A stretch of 64,000 nt of DNA from CBDCGJ01 sp965216645. Lineage in GTDB: Bacteria; Pseudomonadota; Alphaproteobacteria; GCA-2731375. A program made the position numbers and the translations under genes. The DNA lies in the NCBI GenBank assembly GCA_965216645.1, contig CBDCGJ010000012.1, positions 62,001 through 126,000 on the forward strand, given 5' to 3'. The notes beneath the pieces were generated by a model. The model made no database searches and was not told the DNA's origin. It saw nothing but the letters and a program-made list of their open reading frames with translations. Shown here in pieces: positions 15,854 to 24,608 of the stretch (position 1 is the first letter of the stretch; each line of letters opens with the position of its first letter).

Positions 15854-17356
15854 ATGACCGACCTAAAAATCGATTTCGAGGACGAGCGCGTTTGGCGCGA
15901 GGGGCAGATCGTTCCCGTCACCAACAAAGCGTTTCAATTGCTGAGATTATTCGTTCATCACCCCGATCGGCTTTTGACGAAGGACCGGATACTCGATGAA
16001 ATCTGGCCCGATACCTATGTTTCCGAAAGCCTGATCAAGGAATATGTGCACGATTTGCGGCAAGCCTTGGGCGACGACCCGAGCCATCCGAACTTCATCG
16101 AAACCGTTCGTGGGCGCGGCTATCGCTATCTCGGCGGTATCGAGATCGTCAATCCCCAAGCCAATGTGGTGCAGTTGGGCGATCCACCCAGCGAACCGCC
16201 ACGGATCTCCGTACGGCCCATCGAAAACCTGACCGGCAACGATCGCTGGGCCCTGTTCTGCCGCGGATTGCGTGACGATCTGTTGACCGACCTGGCCCGC
16301 TATCCGGACATTCAGGTGATTGAGGACGGTGACGAAAAAGCGGCAGATTACGATCTGGCCGCCGCCGTTCAGGCCACGGATGAAACACTTCGCATCAACA
16401 TACGCATGAGCGACCGGCGCGAGCGCCGGCATTTGTTCGCGCAGCAATATGATCGGCCCATTGCCGATTTGTTCGAAATACAAAGCGATATCGTAAGCCG
16501 TGTCGCAGCCGCGGCTGTGGGGTTGGGGGGACAGATCCGTCATGCCGAGCGACAACGGCTTGCGCGTCGACCGCCCCAGGATTTGCGGGCCTACGAACTT
16601 TATTTGGTCGGTCAGGAGTTGGAACTTCAGTGCGACCGGGACAGCGTATTGCGCGCCTACGATATGTTGCGGCAGTCGACGGCGCTGGATCCGGATTATG
16701 CGCGGGCCTGGTTGATATTGGGCTGGCTCTGCTGGCAGCTCGTATTGGAAGATTGGTCGGACGATCCGCAAACGACAAGGTCGCTGCAACGACAGGCGTT
16801 CATAACCGCGGCCCGTCTGGATCCCCTCGATCCGTTCGCGATCATGGAAATGTCCGCCGTTCACGCGACGGAAGGCGACGAGGTCGCGGCTCGGGATTGT
16901 TTGGAACGGGCCTTGGATTTGGGTCAGAACCAGGCCGATCTGCTCATTGCCGCGTCGACCTATCTCGTCAATCAGCAAGATGATACGCGGCGGGCGTTGC
17001 GCGTGTTCGAAGACAATCTGAACAAGGTTGTTCGAGTGTCTTCCTGGCATCATTTGACCGGCTGCCGCGTTTGCTTTTTTGCCGGCGAGTTCGAACGCGC
17101 GCTCTCTCACGCGCGGAGTAGTGCGGAAAATCTGATCACCCGGGTTTTCACTCTGTTGTGCCTGGCGCGTATGGGACGCCAGGGCGAACTCGAAAATGCC
17201 CGGGTCGCGTTCAAGAACGACTATCCCGGATTTGAATCCGACCGTTTCGTTGACCAGTTGCCGATCACGGCGCCGGTGGCCCGTGAGGAGTTTCTGGCTG
17301 CGGCCGACGAAGCCGGAATTTCCAAGGATAGGCCAAGAAAACGCGCCACGACGTGA
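15854..17356 (+). CDS. Winged-helix (OmpR/CadC type) regulator with TPR domain
   Basis: A 500-residue regulator. Residues about 1–98 form a trans_reg_C winged helix: FEDERVWREGQIVPVTNKAF, LLTKDRILDEIWPD, then the recognition part ESLIKEYVHDLRQALGD and the wing FIETVRGRGYRYLG. Then follows a CadC-type middle domain (SVRPIENLTGN, ending in IRMSDRRERRHLFAQQYDRP) and a helical TPR-like tail (YDMLRQSTALDPDYARAWLI and DPLDPFAIMEMSAVHATEGD). There is no membrane segment, unlike true CadC. ATG 15854 is the first start consistent with the domain edge. It probably controls the divergent ankyrin gene or itself. Confidence 0.85.
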   Translation: MTDLKIDFEDERVWREGQIVPVTNKAFQLLRLFVHHPDRLLTKDRILDEIWPDTYVSESLIKEYVHDLRQALGDDPSHPNFIETVRGRGYRYLGGIEIVNPQANVVQLGDPPSEPPRISVRPIENLTGNDRWALFCRGLRDDLLTDLARYPDIQVIEDGDEKAADYDLAAAVQATDETLRINIRMSDRRERRHLFAQQYDRPIADLFEIQSDIVSRVAAAAVGLGGQIRHAERQRLARRPPQDLRAYELYLVGQELELQCDRDSVLRAYDMLRQSTALDPDYARAWLILGWLCWQLVLEDWSDDPQTTRSLQRQAFITAARLDPLDPFAIMEMSAVHATEGDEVAARDCLERALDLGQNQADLLIAASTYLVNQQDDTRRALRVFEDNLNKVVRVSSWHHLTGCRVCFFAGEFERALSHARSSAENLITRVFTLLCLARMGRQGELENARVAFKNDYPGFESDRFVDQLPITAPVAREEFLAAADEAGISKDRPRKRATT

Positions 17357-17360
17357 GCCG

Positions 17361-17576
17361 TCAGTTTGCCGAGGCGCCGCCGTCGACCGGGAGGATTCGA
17401 CCGGTAATCCATTTACTGTTGTCGCTGGCAAAGTACAGCGCCGCCGTGGCGGCAAACTCCGGTTCCCCCAGTCCCAACAAGTCTCGGGCCGACGAGCGTC
17501 CGTCGGAGCTAGAATTGATGCCGGCGGAAGCGCCGGTGATGATCGCAACCTTGGCCTCCAGTTTCCCCATCGTCAT
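17361..17576 (-). pseudogene. Short-chain dehydrogenase remnant with large internal deletion
   Basis: The 71-residue frame starts with an SDR N-terminus (MTMGKLEAKVAIITGASAGI) and ends with an SDR C-terminus (FAATAALYFASDNSKWITG, then RILPVDGGASAN), joined by about 20 residues. Some 180 residues, including the catalytic Ser-Tyr-Lys, are missing, while a normal SDR has about 250. Its ATG overlaps the stop of the SAF-domain gene (ATGA), so an intact SDR was once translationally coupled to that gene. It must be inactive as a dehydrogenase. Confidence 0.85.
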
Positions 17577-18943
17577 GCCTCCCAGAATTCGTCCTGCTCC
17601 CGGCGTAGGCGCCAAAGCGTCGCGCCCTCGGGTTCCTCGATCGCCGCCAGAGGGACAAGTTCGCCCTGACGAACATCCTGACGGGTCCGTCTGTCCAGGC
17701 CGAGAAAATAGGGTGCCGGCGCGTCCGCGGACAACAGCCGATAGTCATGCAGCTCCGCACTGATGCCGTCGATCCGATGATGGCTGGTACGGCCGCTCAA
17801 GACCGTGCCGGCCGGCAGGTCGCGATCCGCCCGCATGACGACGTCGCAGACCGGTTCGACGACATCGGTGCCGCTGGCTTGGCCCAGGCGATGGGCGCTC
17901 AGTATCGACAACGGCGCTTCCGCACCCAGCAAATGGGTCGGATTGTAGATCAGCAAGTGTCGGCCGTCGGCGCTGACCGGCATGCCTTTCTCGGCGAATA
18001 GCCGGCCGCTCTCCGCGTCCGGGGTTTCGACCACGGCGAAGACCCCGCCGGCGAAGCTGATTTCGTCCGCTCGTCGGAAGCAGTTGAAGATGTCCAAGCA
18101 ACCCGTCGCCGCCAGAATGCCACCATCCGCTTGCGGGCGAAAGATCTCCGGCAATTCCACGGTTCGCGCCACCGGCGCATGCAGAGTGGGATGATCCGGC
18201 CGCAGACCCGAGCCATTGGCGACCAGACACATTTCGCAATAGTCCGGCGGCGTGCGTTGCGGGATCGCCGCCAACGCCGCCGATCGCGCGACAGGGTCCA
18301 TCGACCAAATTTCCGGCATGACGTCGACCGTCCGGTCAAGTCCTTCCGCCCGGACCTCCCCCCTCTCCGGGTGGAAGACGAAATCGTATTCGCTGGCCTT
18401 ACCGGCGCAGGCGATGGTCAGGCCCAGACCACGCGCCCAGGAAACCAGGCCGAGAAGCAGGCTCGGCTGATCGCCGTCGACCTGAGAGAGCACCAAGCCA
18501 GCGGCTCTCGCCTTGGCGGACAGCAGCGGCCCGACCATGCAGTCCGTCTCCTTGGTGACGAGAACGAGATGGCGGCCCTGATCGATGGCGGCCAGGCAAT
18601 TTCGCGCGCCCGCCTCGCCGTCGCCGGTCGCTTCGACGACGACGTCCAGGTCCAGGCCGATGGCAATCGTCGGATCGTCGGTCAAAACGAGTTGACCCCG
18701 CTCAAATGCGCGCTGACCCGCCGCGCGATTGTCGACGACGCGACGGTCAGCGATGCCGAGATCGTCGCATAACCCGATCAGCTTCGCCGGGTCGAGATCG
18801 CAGAGCGCGGCCAACTCGAGCCCCGGCACCCGCCGGCTCTGGCTCAACAAAGCGCGGCCGAATTGGCCGACCCCGATCAGGGCCGCCCGCGTCGGCCGAT
18901 CCGCCGGCACCCGGCCGCCGGCAAGGAGTTGCTGAATATTCAT
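17573..18943 (-). CDS. NAD(P)-binding oxidoreductase with C-terminal SAF domain
   Basis: A 456-residue protein often labelled homoserine-dehydrogenase-like or SAF-domain protein. The N-terminal Rossmann fold shows ALIGVGQFGRALLSQSRRVP, and DVVVEATGDGEAGARNCLAA follows the pattern of sugar-acid or amino-acid dehydrogenases. The C-terminal part (VVMRADRDLPAGTVLSG) is an SAF domain. The reaction is not known to me; an acyclic hydroxy-acid substrate is a guess. ATG 18943 overlaps the stop of a 25-codon upstream frame. An SDR remnant follows, and a decayed copy of its 3' part lies at 14607–14961. Confidence 0.8.
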   Translation of the reverse strand: MNIQQLLAGGRVPADRPTRAALIGVGQFGRALLSQSRRVPGLELAALCDLDPAKLIGLCDDLGIADRRVVDNRAAGQRAFERGQLVLTDDPTIAIGLDLDVVVEATGDGEAGARNCLAAIDQGRHLVLVTKETDCMVGPLLSAKARAAGLVLSQVDGDQPSLLLGLVSWARGLGLTIACAGKASEYDFVFHPERGEVRAEGLDRTVDVMPEIWSMDPVARSAALAAIPQRTPPDYCEMCLVANGSGLRPDHPTLHAPVARTVELPEIFRPQADGGILAATGCLDIFNCFRRADEISFAGGVFAVVETPDAESGRLFAEKGMPVSADGRHLLIYNPTHLLGAEAPLSILSAHRLGQASGTDVVEPVCDVVMRADRDLPAGTVLSGRTSHHRIDGISAELHDYRLLSADAPAPYFLGLDRRTRQDVRQGELVPLAAIEEPEGATLWRLRREQDEFWEA

Positions 18944-19017
18944 GGCGCCGCGGTCGCCAGATAGGCATCCGTCGGACAGCTTTTCACCGTGGCGAGATCG
19001 ACGATCTTGCGGGTCAT
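18940..19017 (-). CDS. 25-codon upstream frame, possible leader or gene remnant
   Basis: A short frame (MTRKIVDLATVKSCPTDAYL then ATAAP) with a strong GGGAGGAAG site 5–13 bases upstream of its ATG. It ends in ATGA, the overlap that starts the SAF-domain gene, so ribosomes finishing it could start the next gene. It may be a leader, or the first codons of a lost operon gene. No homology is recognised. Confidence 0.4.
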   Translation of the reverse strand: MTRKIVDLATVKSCPTDAYLATAAP

Positions 19018-19135
19018 GGCATGCTTCCTCCCCTTTTTCGACCATGGTCGGGTATCGCCGGAGACCTGACAAGGTTGAAGTTAAAGCGGGAATGGCGTAG
19101 TCGTTAACCACAATATTAGCTGCAGGCCATGTACG

Positions 19136-19936
19136 ATGCCGGACGTCGAAATTCGCGGCCAACGTATTTTCTTCGACGATCGTGGTCAGGGGATGCCAAT
19201 CATCCTTGGCCATAGCTTTTTGTGCGATCACGAGATGTGGGCGCCGCAGGCCGCGGCGCTGTCCGCGTCCTATCGAGTCATCAACATGGATATCCGCGGA
19301 CACGGCAAATCGGGGCCGGTAACCGTGCCCTTCAGCCTTGCCGACATGGCCGACGACGTGGCTGGCGTGCTGGACCATCTTGGCATCGCGCGGGCGGTTT
19401 GGGGCGGCCTGTCGATCGGCGGCATGGTGGCCCTGCAAGGTGCGTTGAACCATCCCGACCGCGTCGCCGCCCTGATCCTGGCCGACACGACGGCGGAGGC
19501 CGAAGGCGGCTTCCGTCGCTTCAAGTACGGCGCCATGGCCTTCGGACTGCGGCTATTCGGGCCGAAGCCGTTTCTGTCCGAAGTTTGCAAGTTGATGTTC
19601 GGACCGACGACCCGAGCCCGGCAACCAGACCTGGTGGACACATGGCGCGAACGCTTCGCCGGCGTTCACGTGCCGTCGATCCTGCAAATGACCAAGGCCT
19701 TGAATGGTCGGACGAACCTTCTCGACAAGCTCAGCATGATCGATGTGCCGGCCTGCGTTTTCGTCGGCGCGGAGGACGCATCGTTGCCGCCGGCACGGTC
19801 GCGCGCCCTCTCCGGGGGCTTGGCCAACGCCGAACTTCATATCATTGAAGACGCTGGGCATCTGTCGTCGTTGGAACAACCGGATGCGGTCACATCTGTG
19901 ATACACGGATTCCTGGATCGGTTAGACCGGCAATAG
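19136..19936 (+). CDS. Alpha/beta hydrolase
   Basis: A 266-residue hydrolase of the 3-oxoadipate enol-lactonase/haloalkane dehalogenase-like type. Visible are the oxyanion region ILGHSFLCDHEMW, the nucleophile elbow GLSIGGMVA (Ser), the acid in VFVGAEDASLP (Asp) and the catalytic His in DAGHLSSLE. No signal peptide. Its 3' end overlaps the convergent gltS by 15 bp. The substrate is not evident from the context. Confidence 0.88.
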   Translation: MPDVEIRGQRIFFDDRGQGMPIILGHSFLCDHEMWAPQAAALSASYRVINMDIRGHGKSGPVTVPFSLADMADDVAGVLDHLGIARAVWGGLSIGGMVALQGALNHPDRVAALILADTTAEAEGGFRRFKYGAMAFGLRLFGPKPFLSEVCKLMFGPTTRARQPDLVDTWRERFAGVHVPSILQMTKALNGRTNLLDKLSMIDVPACVFVGAEDASLPPARSRALSGGLANAELHIIEDAGHLSSLEQPDAVTSVIHGFLDRLDRQ

Positions 19937-21115
19937 GCCGATGAAAAACTTGATCGCAACCGCGTTCAGCAAATCGATAAAAAATGCGCCGACCAGGGGC
20001 ACCACCAGGAAGGCCTTGGTCGAGGGACCGAAGCGGCGGGTTACCGCGTCCATATTGGCGATGGCGACCGGCGTAGCGCCCAGACCGAGCCCGACGAAGC
20101 CGGCAGAGATGACGCCGGCATCGTAATCCCGGCCCATCAGATTGAAGACGATCCAGACCGCCACCGCCGTGATCAACAGCATCTGCGCCATCAACACGAA
20201 CAGGATCGGCCCGAAGGCCGTAACCAAGGTCCAGAGCTGCATGCTCATCAAGCTCATGGTCAGAAAGATGTTCAGCGCCACTTCGCCGAACTTGTCGATC
20301 GCGCGCGGGTGGATTTCGAACGCGAAGATGTCGGCCAGATTGGTGATGGCGATGCCGACGAACATGGCGGTCAGGAAACCCGGCAACAGGACGCCGCGAT
20401 CGAACAGGAAGCGGTTGACGGAATCGCCCAGGGCGACGCAGATGGTCAGCACCAGGATCGACGTCAAAATGTTCGTCAGGTCACCGGCGCGGCCGTCGTC
20501 CGGTTCTCCGTCCGTCGCCTCGCGCTGCTCGCTGGAACCGCTTTGCAAGCCGTGCCGTTCGATCAGGAAGTGCGCGACCGGACCGCCGAGCAGGCCGCCG
20601 GCGATCAAGCCGAAGGTGGCGAAGGCGATCCCGACGGCGCTGGCCCCTTGTAGACCGGCCGCTTCCGCCTCCGCGCCCCAGGCGATCGCCGTGCCGTGGC
20701 CGCCGGCGAAGGAGACGCTGCCGGCCATCAGGCCGTAGCCGGGATGGGCATCGAACAGAATGGCGAACAACACGCCGGTACCGTTCTGCAGCACCAGGAA
20801 AACGCCGGCGATCGCCACCAACACGACCAACGCCCGGCCGCCCGATTGCAGGGTCGCGAACTTCGCGCTCAGTCCGATGGTCGAGAAGAAGACCAGCAAC
20901 AACAGGTCGCGGATGCGCATGTCGAACGCGACCTGCAGGTCGCCCCAAGCGTAAATCGCCGCAACGAGCAGACTGCAGATCAAACCGCCGGTCACGGCCG
21001 GCGGGATGTAATAAGCGGCGAGCCAGCCGATCCGCCGGTTCAGATAAAGCCCGAGATAGAGCACCAGAATGCTCGCGATCAGACCATGCAGCGGCTCGAC
21101 CGTGTAAACCGACAT
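19922..21115 (-). CDS. gltS: Sodium/glutamate symporter
   Basis: A 397-residue inner-membrane carrier with ten or more hydrophobic segments. The family repeats are plain: GSVSFAGGHGTAIAWG in the first half and GFVGLGLGATPVAIANMDAV in the second, the re-entrant loops of GltS. Length matches the E. coli protein (about 400). A charged loop of about 40 residues (SGSSEQREATDGEPDDGRA) lies between the halves. It imports glutamate with sodium. It lies downstream of the glutamine-synthetase-like gene on the same strand, separated by 91 bp containing a perfect hairpin. Confidence 0.93.
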   Translation of the reverse strand: MSVYTVEPLHGLIASILVLYLGLYLNRRIGWLAAYYIPPAVTGGLICSLLVAAIYAWGDLQVAFDMRIRDLLLLVFFSTIGLSAKFATLQSGGRALVVLVAIAGVFLVLQNGTGVLFAILFDAHPGYGLMAGSVSFAGGHGTAIAWGAEAEAAGLQGASAVGIAFATFGLIAGGLLGGPVAHFLIERHGLQSGSSEQREATDGEPDDGRAGDLTNILTSILVLTICVALGDSVNRFLFDRGVLLPGFLTAMFVGIAITNLADIFAFEIHPRAIDKFGEVALNIFLTMSLMSMQLWTLVTAFGPILFVLMAQMLLITAVAVWIVFNLMGRDYDAGVISAGFVGLGLGATPVAIANMDAVTRRFGPSTKAFLVVPLVGAFFIDLLNAVAIKFFIGLLPV

Positions 21116-21132
21116 CCAATCCCCTCAACCAG

Positions 21133-21159
21133 AAATCAAAGGGTCAGACCCTTTGATTT
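21133..21159. repeat. 27-bp perfect palindrome (repeat family A, single copy)
   Basis: AAATCAAAGGGTC, a central A, then its exact reverse complement: a 13-bp stem with one central base. The same unit occurs in pairs at 25384–25508 and 35531–35625. It lies between gltS and the ligase gene and may act as a transcription terminator; a T-rich run follows (ATTTTCCAGGTTTTT). Confidence 0.85.
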
Positions 21160-21206
21160 AATTTTCCAGGTTTTTCAATAAGTTAAGAAAATCGCAGGCG
21201 TAGGGA

Positions 21207-22679
21207 TCAGAACATTTCGAAATACTCGGCCTGCTCCCAATCGGTCACGGTGGCGAGGAAGCGGGCGATCTCCGCCCGCTTGATATGGAGGTAATAATCG
21301 ACGAAAACGTCGCCGAACGCCGCCCGGTAGAAAGCATCGCCGTCGAGGGCGTCCGCCGCGTCCATCAGGCTGCGCGGCAGCGGTGGCGCGTCCGAATTGT
21401 CGTAGGGCGTATCGGTCGGCGACGGCGGGGTCAAGCCGCGGTCGATCCCGTCGACGCCGGCCAGGGCCTGCGCCGCGATGTAGAGATAGGGATTGGCCGC
21501 CGGCTCGCCCAGGCGGTTTTCCAGCCGGCTGGCCGGATCGCCCGGCCCGCCCAATGCCCGCAGCATGACGCCGCGATTGTCATGGCTCCAGGCCACCCGG
21601 TCCGGGGCCAGGGAATTCGGCTGATAGCGTTTATAGGCATTGATCGTCGGCGCCGCGAAGATGGCGCCGGCTGGAGCATGGTCGAGCAGGCCGGCGACAT
21701 AATTGAGGCCGAGCGGCGACAGCGGGGCATCGGCATCGCCGGCCGCCTTAAACAGATTGCCGCCGTCCGCATCGGTCAGGCTTTGATGCAGGTGCCAACC
21801 GCAGGCGGACAGGTTTTCGATCGCTGGCTTGCACATGAAACTGGCGTGATAACCGTAGCGCCGCGCGACCTGTTTGACCGCTGAACGGAACAGCACCATA
21901 GCATCCGCCGCGTCGAGCCCCGGCAGCGGCTGAAAGGTGAACTCGCATTGGCTCGGCCCATACTCCACCTCCGTCGAGCGCAGCGGCAGGCCGAGATCGA
22001 GCACGGCCCGGCGCAAAATCTCGACCGCCGGTTCCAACTCGTCGAAACGGTTCTCCGTCAAATACTGGAAGCCATGGGCCAGGATCGAGACCTCCGGCGG
22101 GCGGGCCGGCGCCGCCGGTTGACCGGCGACGCGGGCATCGAGCCCTGGATCGTCCAGCCGGAACAGGTGGAACTCCACCTCCAGCCCCGCGGTCAGGCCA
22201 TAGCCGGCCGCGGCCAGTTTATTCATGGCGTCGCGCAGCAGATGGCGGGTAGAGAACGGGATCGGCCGACCGTCGGGGAAATAGATGTCGCAGTTGAGCC
22301 AGCCGGTGCCCGGCGCCCAAGGCAATTTGCGGAAGCTCAACGGATCGGCAACCATGACGAAGTCGCCGGCGCCGGTCATCTCCGTCCTATCGAAGCCGCC
22401 GCCGGCGGTGAAGACAGGATAGACCGTGCGGTGCGCCGTGTCCTTCGCCAATAAACTAGTGACGATGTTGACGCCGTTGTCGAGCGCCTGCACCGCCGCA
22501 TCCGATAGCAATGCCTTACCGCGCAGCAAGCCATGCTGGTCCGGGAAGGAAAAGCGGACGAGTTCGATTTCGTCGCCGGCCAAGCGCTGGCGCAGCTCCT
22601 TTGCCGCGGCCTTCTGGTCGGCCGTCCACAAATCGTGACGGGCGACGAAACCCGCTTGACCGACGCCGGCATCGCTCAT
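21207..22679 (-). CDS. Glutamine-synthetase-family ligase (gamma-glutamyl amine ligase-like)
   Basis: A 490-residue ATP-dependent ligase. Glutamine-synthetase active-site motifs are present: Glu in TAGLEVEFHLF, Glu pair in EVEYGPSQCEF, His in CGWHLHQSL, and ENRLGEPAANPYL for the nucleotide/glutamate arginine region. The ammonium-site flap differs from GlnA, and the glutamate-tyrosine adenylylation loop of GlnA is not seen, so it more likely joins glutamate to an organic amine, as PuuA or aniline-pathway ligases do. ATG 22679 overlaps the stop of the Rieske gene by four bases (ATGA), so both are made together. Confidence 0.87.
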   Translation of the reverse strand: MSDAGVGQAGFVARHDLWTADQKAAAKELRQRLAGDEIELVRFSFPDQHGLLRGKALLSDAAVQALDNGVNIVTSLLAKDTAHRTVYPVFTAGGGFDRTEMTGAGDFVMVADPLSFRKLPWAPGTGWLNCDIYFPDGRPIPFSTRHLLRDAMNKLAAAGYGLTAGLEVEFHLFRLDDPGLDARVAGQPAAPARPPEVSILAHGFQYLTENRFDELEPAVEILRRAVLDLGLPLRSTEVEYGPSQCEFTFQPLPGLDAADAMVLFRSAVKQVARRYGYHASFMCKPAIENLSACGWHLHQSLTDADGGNLFKAAGDADAPLSPLGLNYVAGLLDHAPAGAIFAAPTINAYKRYQPNSLAPDRVAWSHDNRGVMLRALGGPGDPASRLENRLGEPAANPYLYIAAQALAGVDGIDRGLTPPSPTDTPYDNSDAPPLPRSLMDAADALDGDAFYRAAFGDVFVDYYLHIKRAEIARFLATVTDWEQAEYFEMF

Positions 22680-23941
22680 GCCCAAGGCGACTCCGCCCGG
22701 CGCTGGCGATCGTGCGCACGCCAGTCTTCCCGCCAATGCTCGGCCCGGACGATGGTGTCGATCGCCGCCAGGTCTCCGGTATCGCGCAGCCCCGGCTCCT
22801 CTCCCGCGGCAGTCCGGTCGATGGCGGCGGCAAGCAGCTTGCGGTTGGCGATGATCGCCTTGTCGGTGCTGCCGAGATGCTCCTGGGTCCGGTCCTGCAA
22901 CGGCCCCGGGCTTTCCACCGCCCATTGGTCGTGGATATTGATATCCGCCCCCATACCCGTATAGGTCAGGTCCCGTTGCTCCGCCGGGTCGTAGCCCCAA
23001 TCGTTGCCCCGATGCTTCTTGGAACGGTAGTCGGGCAGGGTACAGCTCTCCAGCCGCTGCGCCCGCATGGTCTCTTGGTCCACCGGCTGTCGGAAATCGG
23101 TGAACATGGCGTACCAGTAATTGTGACGGTCGTCGACCGGCACATGCCACTGACTGATGATCATATCGTTGCTCATGGGAATGACGAAGGCGTTGGGGAA
23201 GGCCAGATTGGTCACCCGGATATGGCGCCGGCCATCGTCCAAATCGCGCAGCGCGGCGATGCGCAGGCCATAGTCCGTCAACTCCACCTCGATCTCCGGC
23301 ACCGGATTGTTGCGCAGCACGCGGGTGACTGGCTCGCCCGTATCGGCCGCGCGGGCGCCGAATTGGCGGCCATAATCTTCCTCTTCCCTGTCGACGAAAA
23401 CCCGGTGCAGGAAGGAAGCATGGGCCGGATCGATGCCGACCTCCAACGCCTGCAGCCAGTTGCATTCCAACAATCCCTTGAAGGCGAAGGCGTGGCTGTC
23501 CGGCGCCCGGAAGCAATCCAGATCCGGCAGTGGCGGCGGATCGCCAAGACCGAGATAGGCGAAGATGACGCCGTTCTTCTCGACCGTCGGATAAGCCAGC
23601 TGCCGGACCTTGCGGTGAAACGTGCTGCCAGCCGGTTCCGCCGGTTGCTCCAGACATTTGCCGGCGACGTCGAACAACCAACCGTGGAAGGGACAGCGCA
23701 GGCCGCCGTCTTCCAGCCGGCCGAAGCAGAGATCGGCGCCGCGGTGACAGCAATGGCGGCCGATCAGGCCGAGCCGCCGCTTCTCGTCGCGGAACAGCAC
23801 CAGGTCTTCGTCCAAAAGGCGCACCGCCTTGACCGGCCGCTCGCCGGCCAGTTCCTCCGACAAAGCCGCGGGCTGCCAGTAGCGCCGCAGCAGCTCGCCG
23901 CCCGGACTGCCCGGTCCGCTGAAACAAAGCCGCTCATTCAT
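22676..23941 (-). CDS. Rieske non-heme iron oxygenase
   Basis: A 421-residue oxygenase component. The [2Fe-2S] ligands are Cys64, His66, Cys83 and His86 (CCHRGADL and CPFHGW). The mononuclear iron site is Asp171-x2-His174-x4-His179 in DPAHASFLH. The protein resembles the phthalate/vanillate demethylase-like single-subunit group rather than alpha subunits with a beta partner; no beta subunit, ferredoxin or reductase gene is nearby. The start at 23941 is uncertain (23956 is possible). It lies between an unknown protein gene (87 bp upstream) and the ligase gene. Confidence 0.88.
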   Translation of the reverse strand: MNERLCFSGPGSPGGELLRRYWQPAALSEELAGERPVKAVRLLDEDLVLFRDEKRRLGLIGRHCCHRGADLCFGRLEDGGLRCPFHGWLFDVAGKCLEQPAEPAGSTFHRKVRQLAYPTVEKNGVIFAYLGLGDPPPLPDLDCFRAPDSHAFAFKGLLECNWLQALEVGIDPAHASFLHRVFVDREEEDYGRQFGARAADTGEPVTRVLRNNPVPEIEVELTDYGLRIAALRDLDDGRRHIRVTNLAFPNAFVIPMSNDMIISQWHVPVDDRHNYWYAMFTDFRQPVDQETMRAQRLESCTLPDYRSKKHRGNDWGYDPAEQRDLTYTGMGADINIHDQWAVESPGPLQDRTQEHLGSTDKAIIANRKLLAAAIDRTAAGEEPGLRDTGDLAAIDTIVRAEHWREDWRAHDRQRRAESPWA

Positions 23942-24028
23942 TTCCGTCGTCAACATCGTAAGGCGGATTATGAGAAGGCGGTGAAGGAGGGTCAACCGCC
24001 TTCGCGGCCGGCGGAATTTGAGCGCAGG

Positions 24029-24541
24029 TCAGATCAAGGGGTCGTAGGCCCATTGCAGCAAGGCCTGACGCTGGCGCGGCCGGCAGAAAATGTCGCCGGG
24101 CTCGCAATTGGCCCGGACCTGACCGGCATGACGGGCGAAGGCGCGCCAGCGCTTGATCTGTTTGGCGTCCACCTCTGGCAGACGGCGGCCGAGATAGTAG
24201 CGGCAATACCATTGAAACCAGCCGCGGGGATCGGGGCCGTAGATCCAGCCCTTCTCCCGCCAGACGGCGAGCGGTTGCCGGCTTTTCACGGCGAAGAAGT
24301 TCACGCTCGGGTCGGGCTGGTCCGACAATTTCGCTTCGGCATACCAGTCAGCCGGAAACTCGGCCCGGCAGTCATTGATATACTTGCCCTCGAACACGCC
24401 CATGGCCAACATCTGTTTTGGCGTCAGATGGGGTACGAAGGCCGGGTCGAAATCTTCCCCCATGGCAGCTTCCAGGCGGTATCGGTAGCCCGACTGCATG
24501 CGGTCGTCGACCTCGATCCAGTCGCCGGGCCGCTTGTCCAT
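24029..24541 (-). CDS. Conserved-looking protein of unknown function
   Basis: A 170-residue soluble protein rich in Trp and Tyr (GWIYGPDPRGWFQWYCRYYLG) with two to three cysteines (INDCRAEF, CRYYLG, ANCEPGDIFC). No signal peptide or membrane segment. The aromatic-rich core and normal codon use argue for a real gene. It is first in the leftward operon with the Rieske oxygenase and the glutamine-synthetase-like ligase, and divergent from the racemase-family gene. I do not know the family. Confidence 0.75.
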   Translation of the reverse strand: MDKRPGDWIEVDDRMQSGYRYRLEAAMGEDFDPAFVPHLTPKQMLAMGVFEGKYINDCRAEFPADWYAEAKLSDQPDPSVNFFAVKSRQPLAVWREKGWIYGPDPRGWFQWYCRYYLGRRLPEVDAKQIKRWRAFARHAGQVRANCEPGDIFCRPRQRQALLQWAYDPLI

Positions 24542-24608
24542 TTCACCAATCCTTCCTACGCTGGTGGCAACCTACGACCAGTCTACGCATGAAGAGCGGA
24601 ATAAGATC

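Noticed and set aside
17361..17576. Functional small dehydrogenase
   Set aside because: The Ser-Tyr-Lys catalytic residues and most of the Rossmann fold are deleted.
22680..23927. Upstream extension of the glutamine-synthetase-like gene as one 906-residue protein
   Set aside because: The extra part is the shadow of the Rieske gene in another frame; the ATGA overlap at 22676–22679 marks the true start.
22511..24592. 693-codon open frame on the plus strand
   Set aside because: Antisense to the ligase, Rieske and unknown-protein genes, which all have clear family motifs; this frame has none.
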